Below are positions 32,711-40,464 of a stretch of DNA of 64,000 bases, in pieces. The position numbers and the translations under genes are program-made. Position 1 is the stretch's first letter, and every line of letters starts with the position of its first letter. Below the pieces are notes generated by a model that saw only the letters and a program-made list of their open reading frames with translations, was not told the origin of the DNA and ran no database searches. Source of the stretch: DASTFY01 sp963769115 (GTDB taxonomy: Bacteria > Actinomycetota > Acidimicrobiia > Acidimicrobiales > Ilumatobacteraceae); contig CAVYKN010000011.1 in the NCBI GenBank assembly GCA_963769115.1, forward strand, positions 124,001-188,000, read 5' to 3'.

Positions 32711-34150
32711 ATGGCACGGCCCCCGCAGTTCGACGCCCGCATGAGCGAGGCGGAGAGCCTCATGTGGAGGCTCGACAAGGACCCCTACCTGTCGTCGACG
32801 GTCGGCAACATCACCGTGCTGGACCGCCGGGCCGACTACGAGCGGTTCAAGCGCCGCCTGGAACGGGCCAGCCGTCTCGTGCCCCGGCTGCGCCAACGGG
32901 TCCAGCCGACCCCCGTCAGCCTCACCCCGCCGGTCTGGGTGGACGATCCCGAGTTCGACATCGACTACCACGTGCGCCACGTGGCCCTGCCCAAGCCGGG
33001 CACGCTACGGCAGCTCTGCGATCTGGCCACGCTGATAGTGAGCGACCCCTTCGACCGCACCCGCCCGCTGTGGGGGTTCTTCGTGGTCGACGGCCTGAAG
33101 GGCGGCGGCGGGGCCATCATCCAGAAGCTCCACCACACGGTGGCCGACGGCGAGGGCAGCCTCCGGCTGTCCATGCAGTTCCTCGACCTCACCCGTGACG
33201 CCGAGGAGCCGCCGATGCCGCCGGAGCCGGAGACGAGCTCCGAGCCGGTGCCACCGCCGACGACCGGCAACACGGTCCGCGATCTCGTGACCGGCAGCAT
33301 GCGGATGCCGATCGGCATCAGCCGCCAGTTCAAGGGGCTGCTGACCGATCCCACGCAGATCCCCGCCGCCGGCGCGTCGTTGGCGGGCACCCTGCGAGGG
33401 GTGGTCAGCCAGCTCTCGGACACCGAGGCCGCACACTCGACGGTGTGGACCCGGCGGTCGCTGCGCCGGCGCCTGGAGACGCTGCAGGCGCCGCTGGCGG
33501 AGACGAAGGCGGCGGCCAAGAAGCTGGGCGGCACCCTGAACACCGCGTTCATCACCGCGTCGGCCGCGGCGGCCGGCGAGTACCACCGCAAGGTCGGCGC
33601 GCCCGTCGACTGGTTGCGGGCGTCCATGGCCATCAGCACCCGGACCAGGGAGTCGGGCTCCAACGCGTTCTCGCTGGCCCGGCTGCTGGTCCCGACCGGC
33701 GAGATGGACATGGCCGAGCGCTTCGCCCTCATCCACGAGGCGACGACGACCGCCCGTGAGGCGTCGGCCACCGCGGGCCTGGAGACCGTGGCGGCCGTGG
33801 CGGCCACGCTGCCCACCTCGCTCGTCACCCGTCTCGCCCGGTCGCAGGCGCAGACGGTCGACTTCGCCACCTCCAACGTCCGGGCCGCCGACTTCCCCTG
33901 CTACATCGCCGGGGCGCAGATCCTGTCCAACTACCCGATCGGTCCCCTGCTCGGCGTGGCCTTCAACCTCACGTTGATCTCGTACTGCGGCAGCCTCGAC
34001 ATGGGGCTCAACGTCGACGCGGCTGCGATCGAGGATCCCGGTCTGCTCCGGGCCTGCACGGAGGACGCCTTCGCCGAGCTGCAGCGGGTGGGCGAGGCCA
34101 GCCGGCGTCGCCGGAGTGGCGGCGGCAAGGCGCGCGCCGCAGCGAACTGA
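32711..34150 (+). CDS. WS/DGAT wax ester synthase/diacylglycerol acyltransferase
   Basis: 479 residues. Transfers acyl groups from acyl-CoA to alcohols or diacylglycerol for storage lipid. Catalytic HHxxxDG is KLHHTVADGEGS near residue 140; other blocks: SEAESLMWRLDKDP at the start, GNAFSLARLL-equivalent SNAFSLARLLVPTGEMD, and FATSNVRAADFPCYIAGA (the ND/NVPG-like region) with MGLNVDAAAIEDP near the end. Fits the rich acyl-CoA metabolism nearby. Confidence 0.93.
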   Translation: MARPPQFDARMSEAESLMWRLDKDPYLSSTVGNITVLDRRADYERFKRRLERASRLVPRLRQRVQPTPVSLTPPVWVDDPEFDIDYHVRHVALPKPGTLRQLCDLATLIVSDPFDRTRPLWGFFVVDGLKGGGGAIIQKLHHTVADGEGSLRLSMQFLDLTRDAEEPPMPPEPETSSEPVPPPTTGNTVRDLVTGSMRMPIGISRQFKGLLTDPTQIPAAGASLAGTLRGVVSQLSDTEAAHSTVWTRRSLRRRLETLQAPLAETKAAAKKLGGTLNTAFITASAAAAGEYHRKVGAPVDWLRASMAISTRTRESGSNAFSLARLLVPTGEMDMAERFALIHEATTTAREASATAGLETVAAVAATLPTSLVTRLARSQAQTVDFATSNVRAADFPCYIAGAQILSNYPIGPLLGVAFNLTLISYCGSLDMGLNVDAAAIEDPGLLRACTEDAFAELQRVGEASRRRRSGGGKARAAAN

Positions 34151-34157
34151 TCCGAGT

Positions 34158-34177
34158 CCCCGGGTCGATCACCCGGG
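34158..34177. terminator. Hairpin between convergent genes
   Basis: CCCGGGT-CGATC-ACCCGGG, 7-bp stem with a 5-nt loop, between the WS/DGAT stop and the stop of the small minus-strand gene. No T-run. Confidence 0.5.
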
Positions 34178-34194
34178 TCGGGCCGCCGGTGGCG

Positions 34195-34362
34195 TCAGTG
34201 GTCGGCGGGCTGCGGAGCGGTGATGAGCAGCGAGCGGACGTCGAGCAGGAGGTCGGACACCTCGTCGGTCGACACGAGCTCACGGTTGAGCATGTCGGCC
34301 AGGGCCTTGTCGATCACGGACAGGGCCTCGCTGATCACGGCGTCGTCCCGAATCTCGGTCAT
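34195..34362 (-). CDS. Small acidic protein of 55 residues, unknown function
   Basis: Reads MTEIRDDAVISEALSVIDK... and ends LITAPQPADH. Predicted mostly helical, acidic, with heptad-like Leu/Ile/Val spacing (ALSVIDKALADMLNRELV, VSDLLLDVRSLLI) that suggests a small helical dimer. Support for a real gene: an AGGAGG site 5 nt before the ATG, a TACCGT -10 at 34416-34421, and a downstream hairpin. I do not recognise the family. It is convergent with the WS/DGAT gene. Confidence 0.7.
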   Translation of the reverse strand: MTEIRDDAVISEALSVIDKALADMLNRELVSTDEVSDLLLDVRSLLITAPQPADH

Positions 34363-34415
34363 CGCTCCTCCTGTCAGCGGGTGGACTTCTGCTCTTGTCT
34401 TGGGCTCTTGCCTTG

Positions 34416-34421
34416 ACGGTA
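34416..34421 (-). promoter_or_regulatory. Predicted -10 (TACCGT) of the 55-residue gene
   Basis: Minus-strand TACCGT 53 nt before the ATG, giving a leader of about 46 nt that is purine-rich with repeated CAAG/CAAGA and ends in AGGAGG. The remainder of 34422-34545 shows nothing further. Confidence 0.5.
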
Positions 34422-34545
34422 TCGCTCCGCCGGCCGTCGTGAGTGCATCGTACCCGTGAACATCTCGTTTCCGGCCCCGTCACCACGTGGCGCTCACCAC
34501 ACCCGCCGACTCGACCACCGGCCGTGCCGCGGCGACCCGCTCCCC

Positions 34546-34551
34546 TACGAT
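34546..34551 (+). promoter_or_regulatory. Leaderless -10 (TACGAT)
   Basis: TACGAT, 7-nt spacer to the ATG at 34559; it rejects the longer frame from the GTG at 34487. Confidence 0.75.
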
Positions 34552-34558
34552 CGCCGCC

Positions 34559-35374
34559 ATGGAGCTGCGGGACAAGGTGGTCGTCGTGACCGGCGGGGCC
34601 AACGGGATCGGGCGGGCGCTGGCCCGGCGGTTCCACGACGAAGGCGCCCGCGCGGTGGTCGTGGCCGACCTGGACGGGCCCGGCGCCCACGCAGTGGCGG
34701 CCGAGCTCGACGCCCGCCGGCCCGGCTCCTCCATCGGCCTCGCCTGCAACGTCGGCCTCGACGTGGAGACGACCGGGCTGATCGAGCGGACGGAGACGAC
34801 GTTCGGAGAGATCGATCTCTTCTTCGCCAACGCCGGCATCGGACCCGGTGCCGACCTCGAGACCCCCGACGATGTCTGGGCATCCGTCTGGGCGGTGAAC
34901 TGGCAGGCCCACCTGTTCGCCGCCCGCCGCCTGGTGCCGGGCTGGCTGGCGCGCGGCGAGGGCTACTTCTGCTCGACGGCCTCGGCGGCGGGAGTCCTCG
35001 CGCAGATCGGCAACCTGCCGTACTCGGTGACGAAGCACGCCGCGGTGGCCTTCGCCGAGTGGCTCAGCATCACCTACGGCGACCGGGGCATCAGGGTGTC
35101 GTGCCTGTGCCCGATGGGCGTCAACACCAACATGCTGGCCGCGGCCGACGAGCTCGGAGGAGGCGAGGCCGGCAACGTGGTCCGGGCGACGAGCGACGTG
35201 CTCGAGCCCGAGCAGGTGGCCGACGTCGTCGTCGAAGGCATCCGGGCCGAGCGGTTCCTGCTGCTGCCCCACCCCGACGTGGCCATGCACATGCAGCGCA
35301 AGGCCGGCGACATCGACCGCTGGCTGGGCGGGATGCGGAGGCTCCAGGCGCGCATGGGGTCGGCCGGTGGATGA
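34559..35374 (+). CDS. Short-chain dehydrogenase/reductase
   Basis: 271 residues, classical SDR. NAD(P) loop VVVTGGANGIGRALA (TGxxxGxG), NAG-type FFANAGIG, catalytic Ser in CSTASAAGV and the YxxxK pair in LPYSVTKHAAVAF, then CPMGVNT. The C-terminal tail LLLPHPDVAMHMQRKAGDIDRWLGGMRRLQARM is typical of actinobacterial SDRs near acyl-CoA genes. Substrate unknown. Confidence 0.93.
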   Translation: MELRDKVVVVTGGANGIGRALARRFHDEGARAVVVADLDGPGAHAVAAELDARRPGSSIGLACNVGLDVETTGLIERTETTFGEIDLFFANAGIGPGADLETPDDVWASVWAVNWQAHLFAARRLVPGWLARGEGYFCSTASAAGVLAQIGNLPYSVTKHAAVAFAEWLSITYGDRGIRVSCLCPMGVNTNMLAAADELGGGEAGNVVRATSDVLEPEQVADVVVEGIRAERFLLLPHPDVAMHMQRKAGDIDRWLGGMRRLQARMGSAGG

Positions 35375-35642
35375 GGCCGGGCGGCCGCCGCTCGCCGCCC
35401 TCGGCCTGCGTCCCGGGGATCGGGTGCGCTTCCGCCGCGGCGACGCGGGCCATTGGACGGAGGGTGTCGTCACGGGGCGGGAGCGGGACGGCAGCGTGGG
35501 CCTGCACGACCGCAAGGGGGCCAGCCGCGCCATCACGCCGTCGCGCCTCGAGGTGCGCCGGCCAGGACCGCGCGGCGCGCCGCGCTGGATCCCTGTCGCC
35601 GAGCTGGCCGCGAGCCGGGAGCAGCTCTCGCTCTTCGGCTGA
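35367..35642 (+). CDS. Small uncharacterised protein (91 residues)
   Basis: Overlaps the SDR 3' end by 8 nt. Contains PGDRVRFRRGDAGHWTEGVVTGRERDGSVGLHDRKGASRAITPSRLEVR, a short beta-rich stretch resembling an SH3/KOW or Tudor-like barrel, then a basic Pro/Arg linker and ELAASREQLSLFG, which ends like a beta-clamp-binding QLSLF peptide. GTG start. Coupled translation with the SDR is likely. Function unknown; nucleic-acid contact is a guess from its charge and fold. Confidence 0.65.
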   Translation: MDEAGRPPLAALGLRPGDRVRFRRGDAGHWTEGVVTGRERDGSVGLHDRKGASRAITPSRLEVRRPGPRGAPRWIPVAELAASREQLSLFG

Positions 35643-35652
35643 GCGGGCCGCG

Positions 35653-35658
35653 TACGCT
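35653..35658 (+). promoter_or_regulatory. Leaderless -10 (TACGCT)
   Basis: TACGCT, 7-nt spacer to the ATG at 35666. Confidence 0.7.
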
Positions 35659-35665
35659 CCCGGCC

Positions 35666-36703
35666 ATGGGAGTGCGCCTGGACCCGGCCGACGAGTACAC
35701 GCACGAGCTCGGTCCCGAGCCCAACTTCAACGAGAGCGTGTACGTCAACGTGTTCGATCCCGACGTCGGGTTGGGCGCCTTCTTCCGACTCGGCAACCGG
35801 GCCAACGAGGGACAGGCCGAGATGACCGTCTGCGTGTATCTCCCGGACGGCCGGGTCGGCTTCATGTTCAAGCGGCCGCCGATCGCGGACAACGACGCGC
35901 TCGACGCCGGAGGCCTCACCTGGACGATGGTCCGGCCGTTCGAGGAGCTGCGGGTCGACTACACGGGCAAGCTCGTCGTCCTGGACGATCCGACCGAGAT
36001 GGCGGACCCGAAAACGGCCTTCACCTCGAACCCGTACGCCGCCGCGGAGGTCCACCTGACGTTCACCGGCCAGGGCCGGCCCTCGATGTTCGGCGGCGAG
36101 CCCGACAAGCCGCACGAGGCCCCGGGCGAGGAGTTCGCGAAGGGCCACTACGAGCAGCTCGTCGCCGGGCACGGCACCGTCACCGTGGGCGACGAGTCAT
36201 GGGAGATCAGCGGGCACGGCCTGCGCGACCACTCGTGGGGACCGCGCTTCTGGCAGGCGCCCTGGTACTACCGATGGCTGACCGCCAACGCCGGACCCGA
36301 CTTCGGTTTCATGGCCAGCCGGGTGGCCCGCCGGGACGGCCCGGGCACACGAGGCGGGTTCGTGTGGGAGGACGGCGCGCTCCACCTCTGCGACGACGTG
36401 GAGATCACCACCGAGTACGAGGGTGACGACGCCTACCACCGCCGCATCGGCGGACGTCTGCGATCGAGCCGGTCGGACCGCGAATGGCGCTTCGAGGGCG
36501 AGGTGCTCAACCTCATCCCGTTGCGCAACCGCCGCCGCGATCCCGAGGCCAGCCTGGACGCGGAGGACGAGGCGCCGTGGCTGATCACCCGCATCAGCGA
36601 GGGCATGACGCGCTGGACGATGGCCGACGGTCGGGTCGGGTACGGGCTGTCGGAGTACCTCGACCAGATCGTGGACGGTCAGCCGGTGGGGCTGGCCGAG
36701 TAG
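35666..36703 (+). CDS. Lipocalin-like (DUF7064/CrtC-related) protein
   Basis: 345 residues, no signal peptide or membrane helix. Features: NFNESVYVNVFDPDVGLGAFFRLGNRANEGQAEMTVCVYLPDGRVGFMFKRP, the conserved ISGHGLRDHSWGPRFWQAPWYYRWLTA block near residue 185, and a late TMADGRVGYGLSEYLDQI. The RDHSWGPR block marks this family, related to AttH/CrtC double-lipocalin folds. Its last 25 bases overlap the convergent cobA. Biological role unknown; lipid or terpene hydration/binding is possible. Confidence 0.75.
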   Translation: MGVRLDPADEYTHELGPEPNFNESVYVNVFDPDVGLGAFFRLGNRANEGQAEMTVCVYLPDGRVGFMFKRPPIADNDALDAGGLTWTMVRPFEELRVDYTGKLVVLDDPTEMADPKTAFTSNPYAAAEVHLTFTGQGRPSMFGGEPDKPHEAPGEEFAKGHYEQLVAGHGTVTVGDESWEISGHGLRDHSWGPRFWQAPWYYRWLTANAGPDFGFMASRVARRDGPGTRGGFVWEDGALHLCDDVEITTEYEGDDAYHRRIGGRLRSSRSDREWRFEGEVLNLIPLRNRRRDPEASLDAEDEAPWLITRISEGMTRWTMADGRVGYGLSEYLDQIVDGQPVGLAE

Positions 36704-37431
36704 GCCTCGGCGGCGCACGCGGCGCAGGCCACGAGGTCCAGCGCGGCCACGGGGCCGATCACGATGGTGGCCGGTGGTGCGATCTCCATGGTCGCCAACT
36801 CGTCGAGGCGACCCCGGCGCACCCGCTGCGCTGGCGTCCCTGCCCGCTCGACGACCGCCACCGGCGTCTCGGGCGGGCGTCCGCCCCGCATCAGGCGCTC
36901 GGCGATGCCCGCTCGCTCGGCCACGCCCATGAGCACGACGATGGTGCCGCCGACGCGGGCCAGCGCCTCCCAGTCGGTGGCCTCCTCGTCGCCGTGCCGG
37001 CGGTGCCCGGTGACGACGGTGACCGACGCCGCCAGGCCGCGGTGGGTCACCGGCACGCCGGCCAGCGCGGGCGCGGCCACGGCCGACGTGATGCCGGGGA
37101 CCACCTCGACGTCGATCCCGGCCGCCTGAAGACCGAGGGCCTCTTCGCCGCCGCGGCCGAACACGAACGGGTCGCCGCCCTTGAGCCGGACCACGCACCC
37201 GTGACGGCGGCCGAGCTGCACGAGCAGCTCGGTGATGAGCTCCTGGGGCACGGGCCGCCCCGGGCGCTTGCCGACGTCGATGAGCTCCGCGGCCGGCGAG
37301 ACCATGGCCAGCACCGCCGGATCGACGAGCGCGTCGTGGACGACGACGTCCGCCGCGGCCAGGAGCCGGGCCGCCTTCAGCGTCAGCAGCTCGGGATCGC
37401 CGGGGCCCGCCCCGACGAGGTGCACGGTCAC
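36679..37431 (-). CDS. cobA: Uroporphyrinogen-III C-methyltransferase (siroheme branch)
   Basis: 250 residues. SAM-dependent methylation of uroporphyrinogen III to precorrin-2. Motifs: VHLVGAGPGDPELLTLKAARLLAAADVVVHDALV, VVRLKGGDPFVFGRGGEEA, VVPGITSAVAAPALAGVPVTHRGLA. Single-domain, without the HemD or CysG fusion. Last gene of the sulfur operon; its GTG overlaps the cysH stop by 4 nt. With the dehydrogenase at 39865-40464 it supplies siroheme to the sulfite reductase; the ferrochelatase step is not in the window. Confidence 0.95.
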   Translation of the reverse strand: MTVHLVGAGPGDPELLTLKAARLLAAADVVVHDALVDPAVLAMVSPAAELIDVGKRPGRPVPQELITELLVQLGRRHGCVVRLKGGDPFVFGRGGEEALGLQAAGIDVEVVPGITSAVAAPALAGVPVTHRGLAASVTVVTGHRRHGDEEATDWEALARVGGTIVVLMGVAERAGIAERLMRGGRPPETPVAVVERAGTPAQRVRRGRLDELATMEIAPPATIVIGPVAALDLVACAACAAEAYSASPTG

Positions 37432-38162
37432 AGGTGGAGCCCGCACTCGGTCTTGGACGAACCGTCCCAACGACCGGCGCGTGCGTCCTCGTCGTTGCGC
37501 ACCGGCCGGGTGCAGGGCCAGCACCCGATCGACGCGTAGCCCTGCTCCACGAGCGGGTTGACGGGCACGTCGTGCTCGGCGATGTACCCGGCGACGTCGT
37601 CGTCGCTCCAGCCGATCAGCGGGTTGACCTTGACCAGCCCGCGCCGGTCGCGCTGCACCACCGGCAGCTGCTGGCGCACCGGCGAATCGGCCCGCCGCAC
37701 ACCGCTCAGCCAGGCCGTCCGGCCCTGGAGCGCCCGCTGCATCGGGAGGACCTTGCGGGCCTGGCAGCAGGCGTCGGGATCGGTCCGCCAGAGGTCGTCC
37801 GGCCGGACCTCGGGCCACACCACCCGCAGGCGGATCGGGTAGCGGTCCCGGATCCGCTCGGCCGTGGCCAGGGTCTCCTGGAAGTGGTACTGGGTGTCGA
37901 GGAAGATCACCTCGATGCCGGGCGCCACCCGGGAGGCGACGTCGATGAGGACGGCGTCAGCCATGGAGGCGGCCAGGGTGAGGCGGGGGCCGAACATGGC
38001 CGCGGCCCAGCCCACGACCTCTTCGGCCGGCGCACCCTCCAGCCGGCGCGCCAGGTCACGCAGCTCGGCGTCGGTCAGGGAGGTGGGCCCGGGCGCCTCG
38101 GTCCGGCGGCGGGGCCGGGCCAGCGCCACGGGCGCCGGGAGATCCTCGAGCGCGAGGCTCAC
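37428..38162 (-). CDS. cysH: Assimilatory adenylylsulfate (APS) reductase
   Basis: 244 residues. Reduces APS to sulfite. PP-loop-type core LAASMADAVLIDVASRV; cysteine pairs DACCQARK and GCWPCTRPV coordinate the 4Fe-4S cluster and mark the APS-using type; the catalytic ECGLH is at the C-terminus. ATG start overlaps sir. No sulfate adenylyltransferase is in the window. Confidence 0.95.
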   Translation of the reverse strand: MSLALEDLPAPVALARPRRRTEAPGPTSLTDAELRDLARRLEGAPAEEVVGWAAAMFGPRLTLAASMADAVLIDVASRVAPGIEVIFLDTQYHFQETLATAERIRDRYPIRLRVVWPEVRPDDLWRTDPDACCQARKVLPMQRALQGRTAWLSGVRRADSPVRQQLPVVQRDRRGLVKVNPLIGWSDDDVAGYIAEHDVPVNPLVEQGYASIGCWPCTRPVRNDEDARAGRWDGSSKTECGLHL

Positions 38163-39814
38163 GACGCCTTCGCCCGGTGCACGAAGTCGCCGAAGGACTC
38201 GTCACCGTGGCGTTCCTCGGCGAAGCGGTCCAGCCACGGGCCGAGCACGCCCGGCAGGTCGGCCAGCTTGACGCTGCGGGCCACGGCGGGGGCGAGGCGG
38301 GTTCCGCCGGCGGCGCCGCCCAGGTGGATGTCGTACCCGGTCTTGGTCCGCCCGACGATGCCGATCTCCGCGGTGTACGGCCGGGCGCATCCGTTGGGGC
38401 AGCCGGTCATGCGGACGTGGAGGTCGAGCCCGCTGAGCCCGCGGCCGGCCAGCTCGGCCTCGAGCACGTCGAGCACCTCCGGAGCCACTCGTTCCGCCTC
38501 GGCCAAGGCCTGCCCGCACGTGGGGAGGGCCGGGCAGGCCATGGCCAGGCGGCGGACAGGCGTGAGGTCGTCGGCCAGCGCCACTCCGTGGCGGCGCAGG
38601 CCGTCGACCACCGCCTGCCGCTGTGCCGTCTCGATGCCGGTCAGCAGCAGGTCCTGTCGAGGGGTGATCCGGACGTCGAGCTCGTGCTGCTCGATGATCT
38701 CGGCCAGGGCGGCACGAAGCTCGCCGGCCACCCGCCCGCTCGGAACGGGCACGCCGAGGAACCACCGGCCGTCGTCCTGGCGGTGCCAGCCCAGGTGGTC
38801 GTGCTGGTGCCACGGCGGCAGCTCGGGCGCGGGAGCGAGGGGGGCTCCGAGGCGCTGCTCGACTTCGGCGCGGAACGCGTCGAGCCCCAGCTCCTCGATG
38901 ACGTACTTGAGCCGGGCCCGCTTGCGGTCCTCCCGGTTGCCGAGGTCGCGGAAGGCGAGGACGACCGCCTCGGCGACGTCCTCGACGGCGTCGGCGGGGA
39001 CCCAGCCGAGCGGATCGGCGAGGCGCGGGAAGGTGTCGTCGGGCCGGGCGTGGCTGGCCCCGAGCCCGCCGCCCACGAGGACGGCGAAGCCGTCGACTCC
39101 GTCTGCACCCGCCACCGGCACGAGACCCAGATCGTGGCTGAAGATGTCGGTGCAGTTGTCGCCCGGCCAGGCCAGGCCGATCTTGAACTTCCGCGGGAGG
39201 TACGTAGCGCCGTACAGCGGGTCCACCTCGACGGGAGGGGACGCCGAGGGCGCCGGCTCGGCGCTGACGGCGCGGTCGCCGTCGATCCACACCTCGTAGT
39301 AGGCGCCGGTGGTCGGGCGGAACCGGGCGGCCAGGCGCTGGGCCAGATCGAGCAGGACCTTCTGCCGACTGTCGGAGAGCGGCGCGGGGCAGGCCACGAT
39401 GTTGCGCACGACGTCGCCGCACGCCGCCAGCGTGGTCACCAGATGGCTGTCCAGTGTCCGGATGAGTGGAGCCAGCCCGCCCTTGCGGGTGAAGTGGAAC
39501 TGCACGCCGCCGCGGGAGGTCAGCCGGAGGGAACCGTCGGCCACCTCGCCGGCCAGACGATCCATCGCCGACCACTGCGAAGCCGAGACGGCCCCACCGG
39601 GGACGCTGGCCCTGACCATGAAGATGTGCTCGAGGTCCTGACCGGACCGGGTGCGCTCGCGGCGCACGTCCCGGTCGTCCTGCTGGTAGATGCCGTGGAA
39701 CTTCAGGAGATGGCTGCTCTCCTCGGAGAAGGCCGCCGTCCCGTCTCCCAGCTCACCGGCCAGGCCGCCCCGCAGACTGCGGCTGGCGCCCTTGACGTCT
39801 TCGACACTGGGCAC
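38159..39814 (-). CDS. Ferredoxin-type sulfite (or nitrite) reductase
   Basis: 551 residues. Six-electron reduction of sulfite to sulfide with siroheme and 4Fe-4S. Two ferredoxin-like/NIR-SIR repeats; cluster cysteines in ACPALPTCGQAL and RMTGCPNGCARPYTAEIGIVG. LKFHGIYQQDDRD and VRASVPGGAVSASQW are SirA/NirA-type. Overlap with cysH and siroheme genes argues for sulfite as substrate. GTG start set by the TACGCT hexamer. Confidence 0.93.
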   Translation of the reverse strand: MPSVEDVKGASRSLRGGLAGELGDGTAAFSEESSHLLKFHGIYQQDDRDVRRERTRSGQDLEHIFMVRASVPGGAVSASQWSAMDRLAGEVADGSLRLTSRGGVQFHFTRKGGLAPLIRTLDSHLVTTLAACGDVVRNIVACPAPLSDSRQKVLLDLAQRLAARFRPTTGAYYEVWIDGDRAVSAEPAPSASPPVEVDPLYGATYLPRKFKIGLAWPGDNCTDIFSHDLGLVPVAGADGVDGFAVLVGGGLGASHARPDDTFPRLADPLGWVPADAVEDVAEAVVLAFRDLGNREDRKRARLKYVIEELGLDAFRAEVEQRLGAPLAPAPELPPWHQHDHLGWHRQDDGRWFLGVPVPSGRVAGELRAALAEIIEQHELDVRITPRQDLLLTGIETAQRQAVVDGLRRHGVALADDLTPVRRLAMACPALPTCGQALAEAERVAPEVLDVLEAELAGRGLSGLDLHVRMTGCPNGCARPYTAEIGIVGRTKTGYDIHLGGAAGGTRLAPAVARSVKLADLPGVLGPWLDRFAEERHGDESFGDFVHRAKAS

Positions 39815-39821
39815 GACGACG

Positions 39822-39827
39822 AGCGTA
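39822..39827 (-). promoter_or_regulatory. Leaderless -10 (TACGCT) of the sulfite reductase operon
   Basis: Minus-strand TACGCT, 7-nt spacer to the GTG at 39814. Confidence 0.75.
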
Positions 39828-39840
39828 ACGCAAAACCTGA

Positions 39841-39860
39841 CTAAAGCAATCGGATTTTAG
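39841..39860. promoter_or_regulatory. AT-rich inverted repeat, probable operator of the sulfate-reduction operon
   Basis: CTAAA-N10-TTTAG, 14 to 33 nt upstream of the -10 and so across the -35 region. The stretch 39828-39868 is strikingly AT-rich for this genome. Placement fits a regulator binding site for sulfur or cysteine control; the regulator is not in the window. Confidence 0.55.
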
Positions 39861-39864
39861 ATAT

Positions 39865-40464
39865 TTAGCGTGGCCGTGGCTCGGGCGGGGGGTCGCGGTC
39901 GTCCAGCTCCGCCCACGCGTCGATCACGGCCTGCCAGTCCTCGTTCTCGGTCGAGCGGCCCTGGCCCTGCACCTCGGCCCGGCGGCGGGCCAGCACCGAG
40001 ACCAGATCGTCGAGCCGCTCGGGCAGGGCGCCGGCCAGCCGGTCGCGGAGCCAGGCGGCGAGTGCCGGGCTCGTCCCCTGCGTCGACACGGCCACCAGCA
40101 CCGGCTCCCGACGGTGCACCGCGGGCAGGAAGAACGAGCAGCGCTGCGGGTCGTCCGCAGCGTTCACCCAGACCCCGGCCGCTTCACCGTCGTCGAACAC
40201 CTGCTGTTGCGTGGCGGCGTCGTCCGTGGCCGTGACGACCAGCCACGAGCCGTCCAGGTCGCCGGATCGGTACGCGCGCTCAGCGAGCACGATGTCCCCG
40301 CGGGTGGCGGCGTCGCGCAGCTCGTCGACGACCGTGGGCGCCACGACGGTGACGGCGGCGCCGGCGGCCAGGAGCCCGTCGACCTTGCGGGCGGCCACGC
40401 TCCCCCCTCCCACGACGAGCACCTGCTTGCCCTCCAGGCGCAGGACGACGGGATAGGCCGTCAT
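39865..40464 (-). CDS. Precorrin-2 dehydrogenase (siroheme synthase N-terminal type)
   Basis: 199 residues. NAD-dependent oxidation of precorrin-2 to sirohydrochlorin. Seen: VVLRLEGKQVLVVGGGSVAARKVDGLLAAGAAVTVVAP (Rossmann), WVNAADDPQRCSFFLPAVHRREPVLVAVSTQGTSPALAAWLRDRL. It ends in TAA, unusual here, just before the operator of sir. ATG start overlaps the upstream mycothiol-enzyme gene by 4 nt, so it is read from the promoter at 41197. Confidence 0.92.
   Translation of the reverse strand: MTAYPVVLRLEGKQVLVVGGGSVAARKVDGLLAAGAAVTVVAPTVVDELRDAATRGDIVLAERAYRSGDLDGSWLVVTATDDAATQQQVFDDGEAAGVWVNAADDPQRCSFFLPAVHRREPVLVAVSTQGTSPALAAWLRDRLAGALPERLDDLVSVLARRRAEVQGQGRSTENEDWQAVIDAWAELDDRDPPPEPRPR

Noticed and set aside
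34456..34558. Extra coding sequence upstream of the SDR
   Set aside because: The in-frame GTG at 34487 would add a non-conserved 24-residue tail; the TACGAT hexamer 7 nt before the ATG at 34559 decides the start.
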